From Cantharellus purpuraceus (taxonomy: Eukaryota > Basidiomycota > Agaricomycetes > Cantharellales > Hydnaceae): 64,000 bases of DNA. A program made the position numbers and the translations under genes. The notes under the pieces are model-generated. The model did no database searches and was not told the DNA's origin. It saw only the letters and a program-made list of their open reading frames with translations. Each line of letters opens with the position of its first letter. The stretch's first letter is position 1. The stretch lies in NCBI GenBank assembly GCA_025174535.1, contig JALBUN010000024.1, positions 183,979 to 247,978 of the forward strand, given 5' to 3'. Of this stretch, positions 22,383-33,455 are shown piece by piece.

Positions 22383-22800
22383 TTAAAGATTCATAAGGGG
22401 GCCAGGTTTGTCTGGATAAGCAGAGTGAAAGTTGGAGATGGATTCAGATGCATGGTTGAGTTTGGATGCAGAGATCCATGAGGACTCTTCGTCAGTGCCT
22501 TTGTATCCAGCCCATTTGACTAAGTACTGGAGCTTGCACTTGTATCGACGGTCGATCTTTGAGTCCAGGATCTCAGAGATCTCATATTCATTGTCTCCTT
22601 TGATGATGATCGGGGGAGGTGGGGGTTGCATGCAACCAGAGATCTCGTTCATGGTAGTGGGTTCAAGCATTGATATATGGAAGACTGGATGAACTGCTCG
22701 GAAGTGGTCTGGGAGGCGGAGGGTGAAGGACCTGCTGCCTGCATGGGCAATGACCTCATAAGGACCTAAATATTTCTCGGAGAGTTTCTTTGATGGGTGG
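22383..22800 (-). pseudogene. gypsy-A integrase C-terminus and chromodomain
   Basis: Reads PSKKLSEKYLGPYEVIAHAG, then HPVFHISMLEP and a Pro-rich linker. The chromodomain follows (YLVKWAGYKGTDEESSWI) and the protein ends GPLMNL at 22383. It is about 97% alike at protein level to gypsy-E by eye. The upstream side is cut by M at 22800; the CCAC next to M is its duplication. Confidence 0.88.
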
Positions 22801-24198
22801 TGACGAGCCAGGACACATTGAGGATGCATATCGAACCACTCTGACAGTCCAACTCCGCCAGCATCTTTTCATATCAACTTTTAAATAGCGCTGCAACTCC
22901 CTCTCCACCTCAGTCTCTAATTCTAGCCATCAATCGTCACTTGTGTTTCATCACCATCGATCATTATCAGCCTTCTATTCACACTGATCCTTTCATCATC
23001 ATTCACATGGCTTCCCATTCTATTCCCCTCTCCAACATCACTTCTAATAATACGTCACACTGGTCTCTGGACACAGAGGACTATCAAAAATACGCCAAGC
23101 TCCACGGGCATGTTAAGCCACCTCCACGTGTCAAAATACTTCCAAAACTCTTTCAACATCCAAGATCCCCACCATGTCTCTCTTATGCCATTGGCGATCC
23201 CATATTCTTTCACAATTCCATTGAACCATATACATTCCTTGACATTTCACCTCTATATCATAACACGGATAGAAGAGTCAAATGTGAGGTAGAATTTCAG
23301 TCGCCATCGCTGACCTATCCTCCCACTTCAATCTGACTCAGGTTACATTGTGTCAGGCAAAGGGACCGAATACTCTTGGAATGGGATACCATATGGAGAC
23401 GGATCACTAAGACAATAAGGAGTATTTGTTGTGGATGAAGTCCTCATGTGACTCAGGGTCAATTTACCTTCGGAGCTGTAGGGAAGATGGTATTGGTGGA
23501 TGTTTCTATTGTTCTTTTATATGACTCACCCCTGTTTCATCTTTTAATTCATTCATACACGACTTACTCATCCTTGTTCTATTTTTGGTTCTTTTATTAC
23601 TCATCACCCCCTATTCTTACAAAGATTACCCCTATCTGTCGTTTCATTTCTCCATGATTTCCCCATTAGTAGTTCAACTTCACACGTTTCGTCAGCTGGC
23701 TTGATCAGCATTTCTTGCATCATATTGCATCATTTGCTCCTCATATTGTGTTGTTGTGCCCTGGGGATTTGTATATAAAAGGGCACTAGTTTTTGCCTTT
23801 GGAATCAATAAACAAGTTTTCAGCCAACGCTAGTCCAAGCTCTAAGTCTACGCTCTACACTCTACATCACAATCCATCATCTCTACACTGAGGTAAAACA
23901 CCTTGGTTCAATGATCAGATTTCCCTCCACCACCAAGAGGTTGCTTCTCCTGAAACCAGCTTTTGCATACCTCCCAACTGGGCTCTGCATTGTCATCCAG
24001 TCACAGAGCATGATCAGCCATTGGGACCAACCTATAGCTCCCATCCCCATCCAACCACAGAGCACTATCCCACTTCCCTGTTACTTACTCCTCACCCTGA
24101 TTGATCTTTGGAGTGCTGAACAACTGCGTTACACACCGTCTGTTTGCTAGGACCGTTGCGCGCAGGCTTATAGGATCTATTCCTTAAGCGAACCGACA
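22801..24198 (+). mobile_element. Element M, full copy (M-B, 1398 bp)
   Basis: One of three full copies. This strand starts TGACGAGCCAGGAC and ends AAGCGAACCGACA. It contains a TATA-like tttaaata (22880), a ~109-codon ORF, a segment resembling an LTR (about 23427-23905, with tatataaaaggg at 23772 and aataaa near 23808), and a tail. There are no terminal inverted or direct repeats. Its flanks do not match each other, because the left belongs to gypsy-A and the right to a solo gypsy LTR. This is explained by an inversion between this copy and M-C. Confidence 0.8.
23007..23336 (+). pseudogene. Element M ORF (copy B)
   Basis: Starts MASHSIPLSNITSNN and includes SLDTEDYQKYAKL, then YAIGDPIFFHNS, ending PPTSI. 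The terminating TGA is shared by all copies and is probably a former CGA, since the frame stays open for about 15 more codons that match the C-terminal part of the gypsy-1 accessory ORF (W...I pattern). No known domain. Copies: 18477-18806, 32390-32719 and 34521-34850, all minus. Confidence 0.65.
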
Positions 24199-24238
24199 TC
24201 GGACGGGGATCTGGGTGTTAATGAATATAGTCATAACA
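24199..24238 (-). repeat. First 40 bp of a solo gypsy LTR, separated by inversion
   Basis: Complement of TGTTATGACTATATTC...GTCCGA. The remaining part is at 32926-33455. TSD CATGG at 24239-24243 (complement) and 33456-33460; M duplication CCGA at 24199-24202 (complement) and 32926-32929. Confidence 0.85.
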
Positions 24239-25291
24239 CCATGACATGTCATGTAGCTCACCAAAGGCTTCACCACCATCTTTCAGCCAGATTGCATACT
24301 GCACAGTCCCAGCTCCCATGTCCTGCACTTGACCCTTCACCATTGTAATTGTGCGGGGGGCACTAAATGGTATGTAGCTCTGCAAATCCTCTTAACATGG
24401 TGTATAGTGGTTTGATGCACCTGAGTCTAGGTAATATGTGGTGACACCATCATGTCTGGCCACCTGCCTGTTCAGCAAGGTAAACATGCATCTGACCGGC
24501 ACTTGTGTGCCCACATTCACATCATTCCTCTTCTTTGGCTTTGTGCAATCACGTACCCAGTGCCCAGCTACTCCGCAGTTATGGCATTTCCCTTTTCACT
24601 TTGTGTCTGTACCTTTTCCACCTCCTGCTTTCCCTTTCCCTTTAGCTAGTAACCCTGTACCATCTCCACCTTCACCACGCAGTTCACGGCGGAGCTCCAT
24701 TTGTCTGAGCCTCTGTGTGATGCTTGCAATGGTTTCTGTAGCGTGATTGACTGTAGTAGTGAATTGGTCAAGCTCAGCAGGTAAGGAATTTAGGAAGTAT
24801 GAAAGGAACTGTGAATCAGGTACGCTCTGCCCACCGCTGTGAGCTTCTGCCGGACCTCCTCCATCTTAAGCTGGTGCGTCTGGATTGGCATCCTGGCAGT
24901 GTACTTCATGGTTGTTATCTGTGTGAACAGCACTGCATGGATGCCATCCATGCTCGCTCCATACATGTCCTCCAAAGCTTTCCAGGCCTTCACAATTACC
25001 CACTATGGGTTGCTTCCACTCATCTTTGATGCGCAGGGCAATTTCCATGTATGCCCTTCCAGCGTGGAAGTCCCATGCAGCCATGGCTGCCATCTCAGCC
25101 ACTTTCAGTGCTGTCACATCTGCTGGCTCTGGCCTGGGAACTGTACCTTGTACCATCACCATTTGGTTCAGCCCATACAGCACTGTCTCCATATTGTTCT
25201 TCCATGAGTAGAAGTTCGTTGAGTTGAGTTTTGGGAACATTGAGAACCCATTCCCAGTAGTTGTGATATAGTCGAGTTGCATAGTGGTCAT
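24239..25291 (-). pseudogene. copia-3 gag and protease
   Basis: Starts MTTMQLDYITTTGNGFSMFP. A gag domain (STNFYSWKNNMETVLYGLN) is followed after frame breaks by LPAELDQFTTTVNHATETI. Next come the CCHC knuckle (CHNCGVAGHWVRDC, about 24545-24590) and the protease DSG motif (YYLDSGASNHYTP, about 24400-24440). It ends at LHDMSW, exactly at the CATGG duplication. Confidence 0.82.
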
Positions 25292-25340
25292 TATGGGTAA
25301 ATAATTCTGTTGTAATTATGCAGCAATGGGGCCCATAACC

Positions 25341-25482
25341 TGTTGAGAAACTTATTGTAGTGGTAGTCAGAGTGAAAACTGTATATATGATTATTTGTAT
25401 GTGGCCCTTGGGCAACTATACATGACCTGACTAATACTAAGCGTGCACTATGTATGGCAGAGAGCATACTAGTGCTTCTACA
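25341..25482 (-). repeat. 5' LTR of copia-3 (142 bp)
   Basis: Minus strand TGTAGAAGCACTAG...CTCAACA, followed by GGTTATGGGCCC, as in copia-1 and copia-2. Confidence 0.88.
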
Positions 25483-25697
25483 CAGATTACACTGTACATG
25501 ATAGCAATGCATGACTCACCCCCCTCCCTCTCTCTCCCTCTGTAAGACCCCAATGCTGAATTCCACAATGAAGTGCTCTCCTTTGGCCCCACCAACAAGC
25601 ACTGGATCATAGATGTCAATTACAAACATCTCATGGACGACATCACCTTGTCCCATGCCACCCGCATCCTCCTGTCCATAAAATGGCACATCTCCTC
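25483..25697 (+). repeat. Host unit, copy 2 fragment (inverted)
   Basis: Reverse complement of about 10150-10365, interrupted at both ends by copia-3 and copia-4. Contains the frame THE...NKHWIIDVNYKHLMDDITLS seen in copy 1. Confidence 0.85.
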
Positions 25698-26433
25698 TGT
25701 TATTTGGAAAACTGGACTTCTGGGGAGAAAAGGAGAGGGGGGAACAGAGGGGATAGGAGGGATAGGAGCATATAGGAGGCTCAGGAGCTCAGGAGGGGAT
25801 AAGGAGACGAGGGGAAACGACTGAGAGGGGAACGGAGGAGCCCCTGTAAGCTCCACAATGATCTGAACATTCACCCTAATTTTTCTTTTGATTTATTTCA
25901 TCATTTTTTCCCTATTTGACATCACCCCCATTTTGTTTTTATCATAAATAACTTTCCCTTTATTCATATGTCACAGAACCTTTATCACGAGTCATTAGCA
26001 TGCATATCTTGTATAAAACATGCCTAGCTAGATATGCAATGGACTAGAGAATTTCCTCTCACTTGTTTCTATTGTCTGTGTCTGAACTATTCGTTTCTGG
26101 AATAACTCCAGAATGAACTCGAATTTCATCAAACCTTTGCATATCCTTCTAGAGTATTGCAACATATATTCGAATCCCAGTTTGTGAAGCCTCAGCTCCA
26201 CTGGTGGATGTTTTATTAAGCATTTACTCTTGTTCAAGTCATCTGCTCCTGATCCCTGCTCAAATTGTCAATATCTAGACGAAGACTACACCAAATCTCA
26301 TCAAACTTCGTATGAGGATACTACCAAAATATATCCTCAATTCTATTACACATACACCCAGTTCCTATAACTCCCTCTGTCTCTATTTGAAATCTACTCT
26401 ACACACCCCCCAGCAAGGTGAAATTTTTCAACA
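25698..26433 (+). repeat. 5' LTR of copia-4 (736 bp)
   Basis: Purine-rich 5' third, then AT-rich with cttgtataaaacatgcctagc (26010-26030) as a likely TATA region; ends TTCAACA. Confidence 0.88.
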
Positions 26434-26459
26434 AAGATTAAGAGTCTCAGCACTCTCTG

Positions 26460-26976
26460 ATGGCCCAACCACAGAAGCATGATATTCACAAGTTTTGAGA
26501 CATTAGACCAAAGTTGAGTCGAGACAATTGGGTATCTTGGAAACGAGAGCTACTTGCAACCGCACACGACAGAGGACTGTATGCTACCATCTTGGGCACG
26601 GATGTACTCCCTACTGCTCGGAACATTACCACTACTATGGACAATGGTGTACAACTGGTTTGAGGAATTCCTCTCCCTCAGGCAATCAAGGAATGGCATG
26701 ACTGAAATAACTCATCATACAACCAAATCCTCCTAACGATCTCATCTGAATACCAAACTGCTATCAACATGACAGATTTGGCAGCAGCAGCATGGGCGAT
26801 CCTCAGGAATGAGTTCGAGTCTAGAGACCCAGGCAAGATTAGCATCATTCGGATGAGATACGAAATTACCACATGCTCAAAGGACAGTCCATCAATTCTT
26901 ATCTGACGATGATGAGGGAATACAGCAATCAGCTTTATCAGATGGGAGAAGCTATTCTGGACTCAACTCACGCTGC
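26460..26976 (+). pseudogene. copia-4 gag fragment
   Basis: Reads MAQPQKHDIHKF, a TGA, then KLSRDNWVSWKRELLATAHD (typical copia gag start) and LPQAIKEWHD...SYNQILLTISSEYQ. It ends NSYLTMMREYSNQLYQMGEA. TGA stops (26497, 26662 and about 26704) are at likely Arg positions, with one frameshift near 26870. It ends in the deletion. Confidence 0.8.
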
Positions 26977-27022
26977 CAAATCTACTCTACACACCCCCCC
27001 AGAAAGGCGAAATTTTTCAACA

Positions 27023-27342
27023 TCCTCCCCTATCTCCCTCCCCTACCTTCCTCTAACATGCCTCCCACACTCTCTAGGGCTTTACCTCTCCCCCTTCACT
27101 CTACTTTCCACACCTCCTCCAGACCCTCCTCCACCCACCTGCTGCAGCCCCAGCTACTCCAAGTACCTCATAGACGTCATCTCCCACAAGCAGCATTCTC
27201 TGCTGGGCTTATATACACCACATCTCACAGTGCAAGTCATGCATGGCCCGAATGTGATAGCCAAGCAACAACTGTAGGGGAAAGTGAGTGAGGGTGGGGG
27301 AGGTCACTAGAAAGTTTTTGAATGTATATGTAGGATAGGAAT
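27023..27342 (-). repeat. Host unit, copy 2 left part with the copia-1 empty site
   Basis: Reverse complement of 5123-5291 joined to 9983-10150. At 27178-27182 it has CATCT once, where copy 1 has copia-1 between two AGATG. This is the pre-insertion state. Confidence 0.9.
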
Positions 27343-27794
27343 ACCGCCAAGGAATAGGGTGCAGGCTTTATCATACCTTCAACGGTGTCCATCTGGGGAC
27401 CTCCTACCATTCTCTCATGAAAACTATATAAAAGCCCAGCACCACAAGCAACTCACGAGCAGTCTCCCAACCCTTAAGCATTTGCAAAATTTCCTTTGTC
27501 GTTGCTTCAACATGACACATGGTGTCTGTCTGGAGATGTCCTAATCATTCACTTGTCAAAACGACACATAGCCTTCACCTCACAGCCAACTCATGAGTTG
27601 CCTCCTTTCAGCATTTGCAACATTTCCTCTGCCATATCTTCAACACAAAGCATGGTCTCCATCTGCAGTCCATCAGTCAGAGGAACCTAGCCTAGGGCCG
27701 TGGATATCCAAACAGGAGACTGAAATAACAGTCAAAGTGAAATCGTATGGAAGAATTTAAGTGATCCGATGGGCGAGAAGATAATGGTGCTGAT
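27343..27794. other. Sequence between host unit and WD40 gene; no gene seen
   Basis: Contains a TATA-like actatataaaagc near 27424-27436 and internal similarity between about 27440-27540 and 27560-27670 (both carry 'agcatttgcaa-atttcct' and 'gtctccatctg'-like words). No coding frame is supported. Confidence 0.4.
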
Positions 27795-29418
27795 GTGGAC
27801 TTCAGAAAGTGCCTCCTTCACATCACACATCTTATGCTGTCAAGGATGCAGACAGTAATTGATTCGCTATACAATGATATCATGCAGCAGGCATTCCATA
27901 GCAATCTTGAAACTGAGGATGTGTCTCCAAAATGTGAGACACTTTCCACAGTCGTATTCCTGCAGGTCCCGTTATCTATAGATGCCATTGCATCCTTGTT
28001 GAATATGGACAGTCTTGAGGCTCGGATTGCGTTGGCACCATTCTGCTCCGTGAACTATGTGCCTGCTGCTGACATGAATCCAGTCTCGACCTTTCATGCC
28101 TCATTTCGTGATTATATCATTGATCCATCCTGTTGTCCGACATACTTCCTAGATGTGTTTGAAGGTCACCAAATGTTGACTGTCAAGTGCCTCCACTGCT
28201 TGAATCAGTCTCTGAAACATAGCATTTGCAATCTGGATTTCAACAAGACATTCTTGCCATCTCATGAATCCAATGCTATCCATGAAGGCCTATGATATTC
28301 TTGCTTGCACTGGGTGTCACATCTTGTTCATGCTCTTGAAAGAGCTTCAGCACATACATCAGTAAAGGATGTCCAAGATCTTCTCTCTGTATTTGTCAAC
28401 AACCATCTGCTTCACTGGTTTGAGTGTCTTGGTGCCTTAAGAGAGATCACATTGGGGATAAAGTTGCTTGACATAGCCTGCGAAACAATCTCAGTAAGCA
28501 CCAAGTTGATTGGGAACAAAAATATTGATCAACCCTTCTCTCAGGCATTTTCAAAGAACAATGGTGGATTTGAGGGTATGCTACCACTCCTCAAAGACTC
28601 TCATCAGTTTCTCCAATTTGCATTTGAGCCAATTAACCGGCACCCTCTTGAGACTTATCACTCTTCACTGATGTGGATCCTGGAGAAATCACTGATGTGT
28701 GAGCAATATGCTGACACCTTCTGTAACATGCCTCGAGTGCTATATGGGTTGTCAGAGTCCTGGGGGCCGGCGGTACATGTTCTGCCACATGCCGCTGAAG
28801 TCATATCTGTTGCCTTCTCACTCAATGGCAGTCACATTGTTTCTGGATCATCTAAGAGGGTCCAAATCTGGAACACTGTGACATGAGCTAAAGGGCCATA
28901 TGGATGGTGTGAAGTGTGTGGCTTTCTCACCTGATGGCAACCACATCACATCTGGATTGAGGGATCGGACAGTTTGGATCTGGAACAGCATGACAGGGGA
29001 TCAGGAGGCTGAGCTAAAAGGTCATACAAATGAAGTGATGTCCGTGGCCTTCTCATATAATGTGTAAAAGTAATCACACGGCTTTGGAGATACTCAGTGT
29101 CTGGTAAGGACACTCTGGAATAATATTGGATAGTACCTATGGAGATACTGTACTACTGTAAGTCAATGCAAAATGAATTGAGAACAGATGCTCACCTCAG
29201 TGTCTGGTAAGAACACTGAGGTGTTACATGAGTTGGTCATGCCTGTATAGCTGGTGTGAGTCACATGTGTTCTAGCTTACTAGTGCTGTTGCCTCAACAT
29301 AATGGCCACTTCATTGTGTCTGGATCAAAGGACAAAACAGTTCGAGTTTGGAATACAATGACATATGAAATAGAACACCTCCTGTTGGGCCATTCAAGTC
29401 AAGTGCTGGCTGTTGCCA
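27795..29418 (+). pseudogene. NACHT-WD40 (STAND) gene copy 1, central part
   Basis: Plus-strand remnant of a NACHT-WD40 gene, the fungal STAND class linked to self/non-self recognition. Residues VPLSIDAIASLLNMDSL and STFHASFRDYI are the helical region after NACHT. The following helical part (LLHWFECLGALREI) leads to WD repeats (VISVAFSLNGSHIVSGSSKR, VWNTMT). Breaks: TGA at 28293 where copy 2 has CGA, a 14-bp deletion near 28882, and a solo LTR remnant at about 29063-29238. It ends where copia-2 inserted (29419). The NACHT P-loop part is not present. Confidence 0.85.
29063..29238 (-). repeat. Remnant of a copia-type solo LTR
   Basis: Matches the complement of the 3' half of 53821-54201 in the other WD40 copy; about 200 bp are missing here. 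Since both gene copies carry it at the same place, it predates the duplication. Confidence 0.65.
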
Positions 29419-29657
29419 TGTTATGGATATGGCCCTAGTAAGCTGGGGCACACATGACTTGTTTGGTGCTATTTAGACAAGCCTGCGTTTATGTAACACC
29501 TCAGTGAACTTACCAGTCACTGAGATGAGCCTATTCTCTTGTGTCCTGTTTAGATTACTCACAGCAGCCTAGTTTCTACCTAGGTATTATCTATACCATA
29601 TACAGAGTGAACTTACCAGTCACTGAGTTTCTACCTAGTTGTACCATAACTTTTACA
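29419..29657 (+). repeat. 5' LTR of copia-2 (239 bp)
   Basis: TGTTATGGATATGG...CTTTTACA, followed by GGTTATGGGCCC. It contains the 20-nt-scale word gaacttaccagtcactgag twice (near 29503 and 29610). Confidence 0.8.
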
Positions 29658-29661
29658 GGTT

Positions 29662-30831
29662 ATGGGCCCTGCTGATAACAACAACGGAGTGAAGGGTTTT
29701 GTAGTTCCCAAGCTTGCCTGGGATGGGTCAAATTGGGTCACATGGAAGACCCAGACACTAGCTATGCTTGGGTCAAACAAAGGTGTGATGCAACACCTAA
29801 ATGGCACAGTCAGGGTGCCAGACCCACTCCCCACACATGATGATGACACTGTCATCACCGAATTGGATGAGGAAGCCTATGAAAAGGCTGAAAGATGCTG
29901 GGATGACTATTACCAGCATGAAGCACTGATAAAGGCACAGATCTATACAACAATTCTGGAAGCACTGTTGATAGAAGTCAGGAAGCTCCTGAGTGCGAAA
30001 GATCTTTGGAACGCAGTCTGCACTAAACATGAGAACACATCACTTACTGTCAAAGTTGACATACAACGCCACATGTACGAAATGAAGTGTGAAGATGACC
30101 CCAATGTACGCACACATCTGGAAACATTGATGCGTATGCAGGAACAGCTGGCAGGAATGGAAGTGGACCTTATGGATGATGGACTTGTCACTCTGATCCT
30201 CTGATCACTCCCAAAATTGTACCAAGCACTCATCAATGCCATATCACTGTCAGCAAGACATGCTCAGATTAAAATGAGGCCTGAGGCCATTATTGGAAGC
30301 CTACTTGAGGAGTTTGACAGGCTGAAAATTGAAGAGCGGCAACTGAAGGCCTCAGAGAGCACTCTCGCAGCGGCCAAAGGTCACAGGAAAGGTCACAGGA
30401 AAGGAGGCAACTCACAGTCCAAGAAATCAGGCATAGAGTGCTGGAAATGTGGCAGGACAGGTCACATGAAAGCAGATTGTAATGAAAAAGAGAAGAAAAA
30501 GGAGGATGACAACAAGAAGAAGAGTGTGGCAAACATGACTGCCGAGGCAGACAAATGGGCATTCACCACCACACTCATCAGCCACTCACCACTGCAAGGG
30601 CTAAGTGTATGCAGAAGCCCCAAAGTTGACATCTATGACTCTGGAGCATACTCCCACATGTCCCCAGACCGCCATCACTTCATAACATTCAAGGGGACTC
30701 ACCCCACCCCATAGCTGCTGCAGATAAAGCCATTTTCAATGCCACCGGTGTTGGAGACATGCACATAGCAATCCCAAATGATAAGGCAACTAACTACATT
30801 ACAGTCAAAAATGTCCTATACTGCAAGGACC
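29662..30831 (+). pseudogene. copia-2 gag and protease
   Basis: Starts MGPADNNNGVKGFVVPKLAW, with DGSNWVTWKTQTLAMLG typical of copia gag. A TGA at 30202-30204 replaces Arg in LIL(R)SLPKLYQA. The CCHC knuckle is CWKCGRTGHMKADC (about 30441-30480) and the protease motif is YDSGAYSHMSPD (about 30634). One frameshift near 30700. The last residues YCKDL join LAFMLISLT on the other side of gypsy-A. Confidence 0.85.
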
Positions 30832-31359
30832 TGTTATGACTATATTCATTAACATCCAGATCCCCGCCCGATCCACTCAGATCCCCGCGCACATGAAATC
30901 TATACTCCATTTGGAAACTGCTACGTCTCCATTTACCTGTCCGATTGTCACCGCCAATTCTGCCCATCCGTCTCCAGTTCCAATTGATGCATCAGCATCA
31001 CCATAGGAACCTGGACATCTGTCCCCGTCGGACTCGGACAAGCTCACGTAAGGCCATCGGCCTTGGAGACCCATCACCGGAGTAATTATTATTAGATTTC
31101 AAATATGTATTTAAGTTGCCCGACTGGGGACTTCATTCCCCAGTTCAAATATTGAATCACGCCTAGTTCCTAAGTCCGATCCTAACTCTCTAAGTCGTAC
31201 TCCATCTCCAAAATCTTGGACACCAGTATTAGTGAGGGCAAAGCACATAAGCTGAAGCCAAGTCTGTTCCGACTCCCACAACGTACTCCGACTCTGACCC
31301 AACCTCCGACCCAACCTCCGACCCAATCTCCAACCCCTAATCGGACCTAGTGCGTAACA
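30832..31359 (+). repeat. 5' LTR of gypsy-A (528 bp)
   Basis: Same family as 19135-19710, 45723-46274, 51969-52497 and fragments at 24199, 32926, 36382, 56569 and 61450. Confidence 0.9.
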
Positions 31360-31389
31360 GTATATTTGAACTGCCATACTCACTCCTAC

Positions 31390-31527
31390 CAATGCCACGA
31401 TCCACCGCCAATTCCAAACGCACACGATCCGTCGAGGTGCCCACCCCCAGCATTGACACCATTCCCGAGGTCGTCGAAGAACTGACGGACCACATAGAGG
31501 CCATCAATGAAGAAGATGACACTCCAC
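31390..31527 (+). pseudogene. gypsy-A gag N-terminus
   Basis: About 46 codons starting MPRSTANSKRTRSVEVPTPS. Here the third codon is CGA (Arg); in gypsy-E the same codon is TGA, which is direct evidence of C-to-T decay at CpG. Truncated by M. Confidence 0.8.
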
Positions 31528-32925
31528 TGTCGGTTCGCTTGAGGAATAGATCCTATAAGCCTGCGTGCAACGGTCCTAGCAAACAGACGGTGTGTAACGC
31601 AGTTGTTCAGCACTCCAAAGATCAATCAGGGCAAGGGGTAAGTAACAGGGAAGTGGGATAGTGCTCTGTGGTTGGATGGGAATGGGAGCTAAAGGTTGGT
31701 CCCAATGGCTGATCATGCTCTGTGACTGGATGACAATGCGGAGCCTGGTTGGGCGGTACATGAAAGCTGGTTTCAGGAGAAGCAACCTCTTGGTGGCGGA
31801 GGGAAATCTGATCGTTGAACCAAGATGTTTTACCTCAGTGTAGAGATGATGGATTGTGATGTAGAGTGTAGAGCGTAGACTTAGAGCTTGGACTAGCGTT
31901 GGCTGAAAACTTGTTTATTGATTCCAAAGGCAAAAACTAGTGCCCCCTTATATACAAATCCCCAGGGCACAACAACACAATATGAGGAGCAAATGATGCA
32001 ATATGATGCAAGAAATGCTGATCAAGCCAGCTGACGAAACGTGTGAAGTTGAACTACTAATGGGGAAATCATGGAGAAATGAAACGACAGATAGGGGTAA
32101 TCTTTGTAAGAATAGGGGGTGATGAGTAATAAAAGAACCAAAAATAGAACAAGGATGAGTAAGTCGTGTATGAATGAATTAAAAGATGAAACAGGGGTGA
32201 GTCATATAAAAGAACAATAGAAACATCCACCAATACCATCTTCCCTACAGCTCTGAAGGTAAATTGACCCTGAGTCACATGAGGACTTCATCCACAACAA
32301 ATACTCCTTATTGTCTTAGTGATCCGTCTCCATATGGTATCCCATTCCAAGAGTATTCGGTCCCTTTGCCTGACACAATGTAACCTGAGTCAGATTGAAG
32401 TGGGAGGATAGGTCAGCGATGGCGACTGAAATTCTACCTCACATTTGACTCTTCTATCCGTGTTATGATATAGAGGTGAAATGTCAAGGAATGTATATGG
32501 TTCAATGGAATTGTGAAAGAATATGGGATCGCCAATGGCATAAGAGAGACATGGTGGGGATCTTGGATGTTGAAAGAGTTTTGGAAGTATTTTGACACGT
32601 GGAGGTGGCTTAACATGCCCGTGGAGCTTGGCGTATTTTTGATAGTCCTCTGTGTCCAGAGACCAGTGTGACGTATTATTAGAAGTGATGTTGGAGAGGG
32701 GAATAGAATGGGAAGCCATGTGAATGATGATGAAAGGATCAGTGTGAATAGAAGGCTGATAATGATCGATGGTGATGAAACACAAGTGACGATTGATGGC
32801 TAGAATTAGAGACTGAGGTGGAGAGGGAGTTGCAGCGCTATTTAAAAGTTGATATGAAAAGATGCTGGCGGAGTTGGACTGTCAGAGTGGTTCAATATGC
32901 GTCCTCGATGCGTCCTGGCTTGTCA
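31528..32925 (-). mobile_element. Element M, full copy (M-C, 1398 bp)
   Basis: Same length as M-B, in opposite orientation. Left end TGTCGGTTCGCTTGAGG, right end CTGGCTTGTCA. Contains the M ORF at 32390-32719 (minus). Its left flank is gypsy-A gag, ending CCAC (31524-31527); its right flank is a gypsy LTR starting CCGA (32926-32929). Swapping flanks with M-B gives two perfect 4-bp duplications. Confidence 0.82.
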
Positions 32926-33455
32926 CCGATCCACTCAGATCCCCGCGCATATGAAATCTATACTCCATTTGGAAACTGCTACATCTCCATTTACCTGTCT
33001 GATTGTCACCACCAATTCTGCCCATCCGCCTCCGGTTCCAATTGATGCATCAGCATCACCATAGGAACCCGGACATCCGTCCCCGTCAGACTTGGACATA
33101 CTCATGTAAGGCTGTCGGCCTTGGAGACCCATCACCGGAGTAATTATTATTAGATTTCAAATATGTATTTAAGTTGCCCGACTGGGGACTTCATTCCCCA
33201 GTTTGAATATCAAATCACGCCTAGCTCCTAAGTCCGATCCTAACTCTCTAAAAGTTGTACTCCATCTCCAAAATCTTGGACACCGGTATTAGTGAGGGCA
33301 CAGCACATAAGCTGAAGCCAAGTCCGTTCCGACCCCTACAACATACTCCGACTCCGACCCAACCTCCAACCCAACCTCCAACCCAACCTCCAACCCAACC
33401 TCCGACCCAACCTCCGATCCAATCTCCGACCCCCAATCGGACCTAGTGCGTAACA
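32926..33455 (+). repeat. Main part of the solo gypsy LTR split by M and inversion
   Basis: Continues the LTR from base 37 (CCGATCCACTCAG), contains 6 minisatellite units and ends GTGCGTAACA. It is followed by the duplication CATGG (33456-33460), matching 24239-24243 on the other strand. Confidence 0.87.

Larger units (their letters stand above)
19135..22800 (-). mobile_element. gypsy-A, 3' part (chromodomain, antisense ORF, 3' LTR)
   Basis: Minus-strand 3' part of a gypsy element. It contains the integrase tail with chromodomain (22383-22800), an ORF on the opposite strand, and the 3' LTR (19135-19710). Its 5' LTR and gag start are at 30832-31527. The parts are linked by the duplication GGACC and by element M, which sits between gag and integrase. 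It is a deletion derivative: protease, reverse transcriptase and most of integrase are missing. A solo copia LTR is nested at 21446-22155. Confidence 0.85.
24239..25482 (-). mobile_element. copia-3, 5' part (LTR, gag, protease start)
   Basis: Minus-strand 5' part of a copia element whose 3' part is on the plus strand at 33456-37961. The 142-bp LTRs at 25341-25482 and 37820-37961 are of equal length and family. The outer duplications ATCTG (25483-25487, complement) and ATTTG (37962-37966) agree apart from a C/T change. The coding frame joins across the inversion. Confidence 0.87.
25698..27022 (+). mobile_element. copia-4, internally deleted
   Basis: Complete 5' LTR (25698-26433, TGTTATTTGG...TTCAACA), gag start, then a deletion running into the last ~46 bp of the 3' LTR (26977-27022). 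Flanked by TCCTC at 25693-25697 and 27023-27027. The empty site is in copy 1 near 10150-10160 (complement, one copy). The LTR family is the one found solo at 21446 and 54880. Confidence 0.9.
29419..30831 (+). mobile_element. copia-2, 5' part (LTR, gag, protease)
   Basis: 5' LTR 29419-29657 and gag-protease coding, inserted in the WD40 gene. The continuation is at 19013-19134 on the minus strand; everything beyond is deleted. The split is explained by the inversion and by gypsy-A, which inserted at 30831. Confidence 0.85.
30832..31527 (+). mobile_element. gypsy-A, 5' part (LTR and gag start)
   Basis: 5' LTR 30832-31359 (TGTTATGAC...GCGTAACA), then the start of gag (from about 31390: MPRSTANSKRTRSVEV). 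M-C follows at 31528. The 5' duplication GGACC (30827-30831) matches the one at the 3' LTR (19130-19134). Confidence 0.87.
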
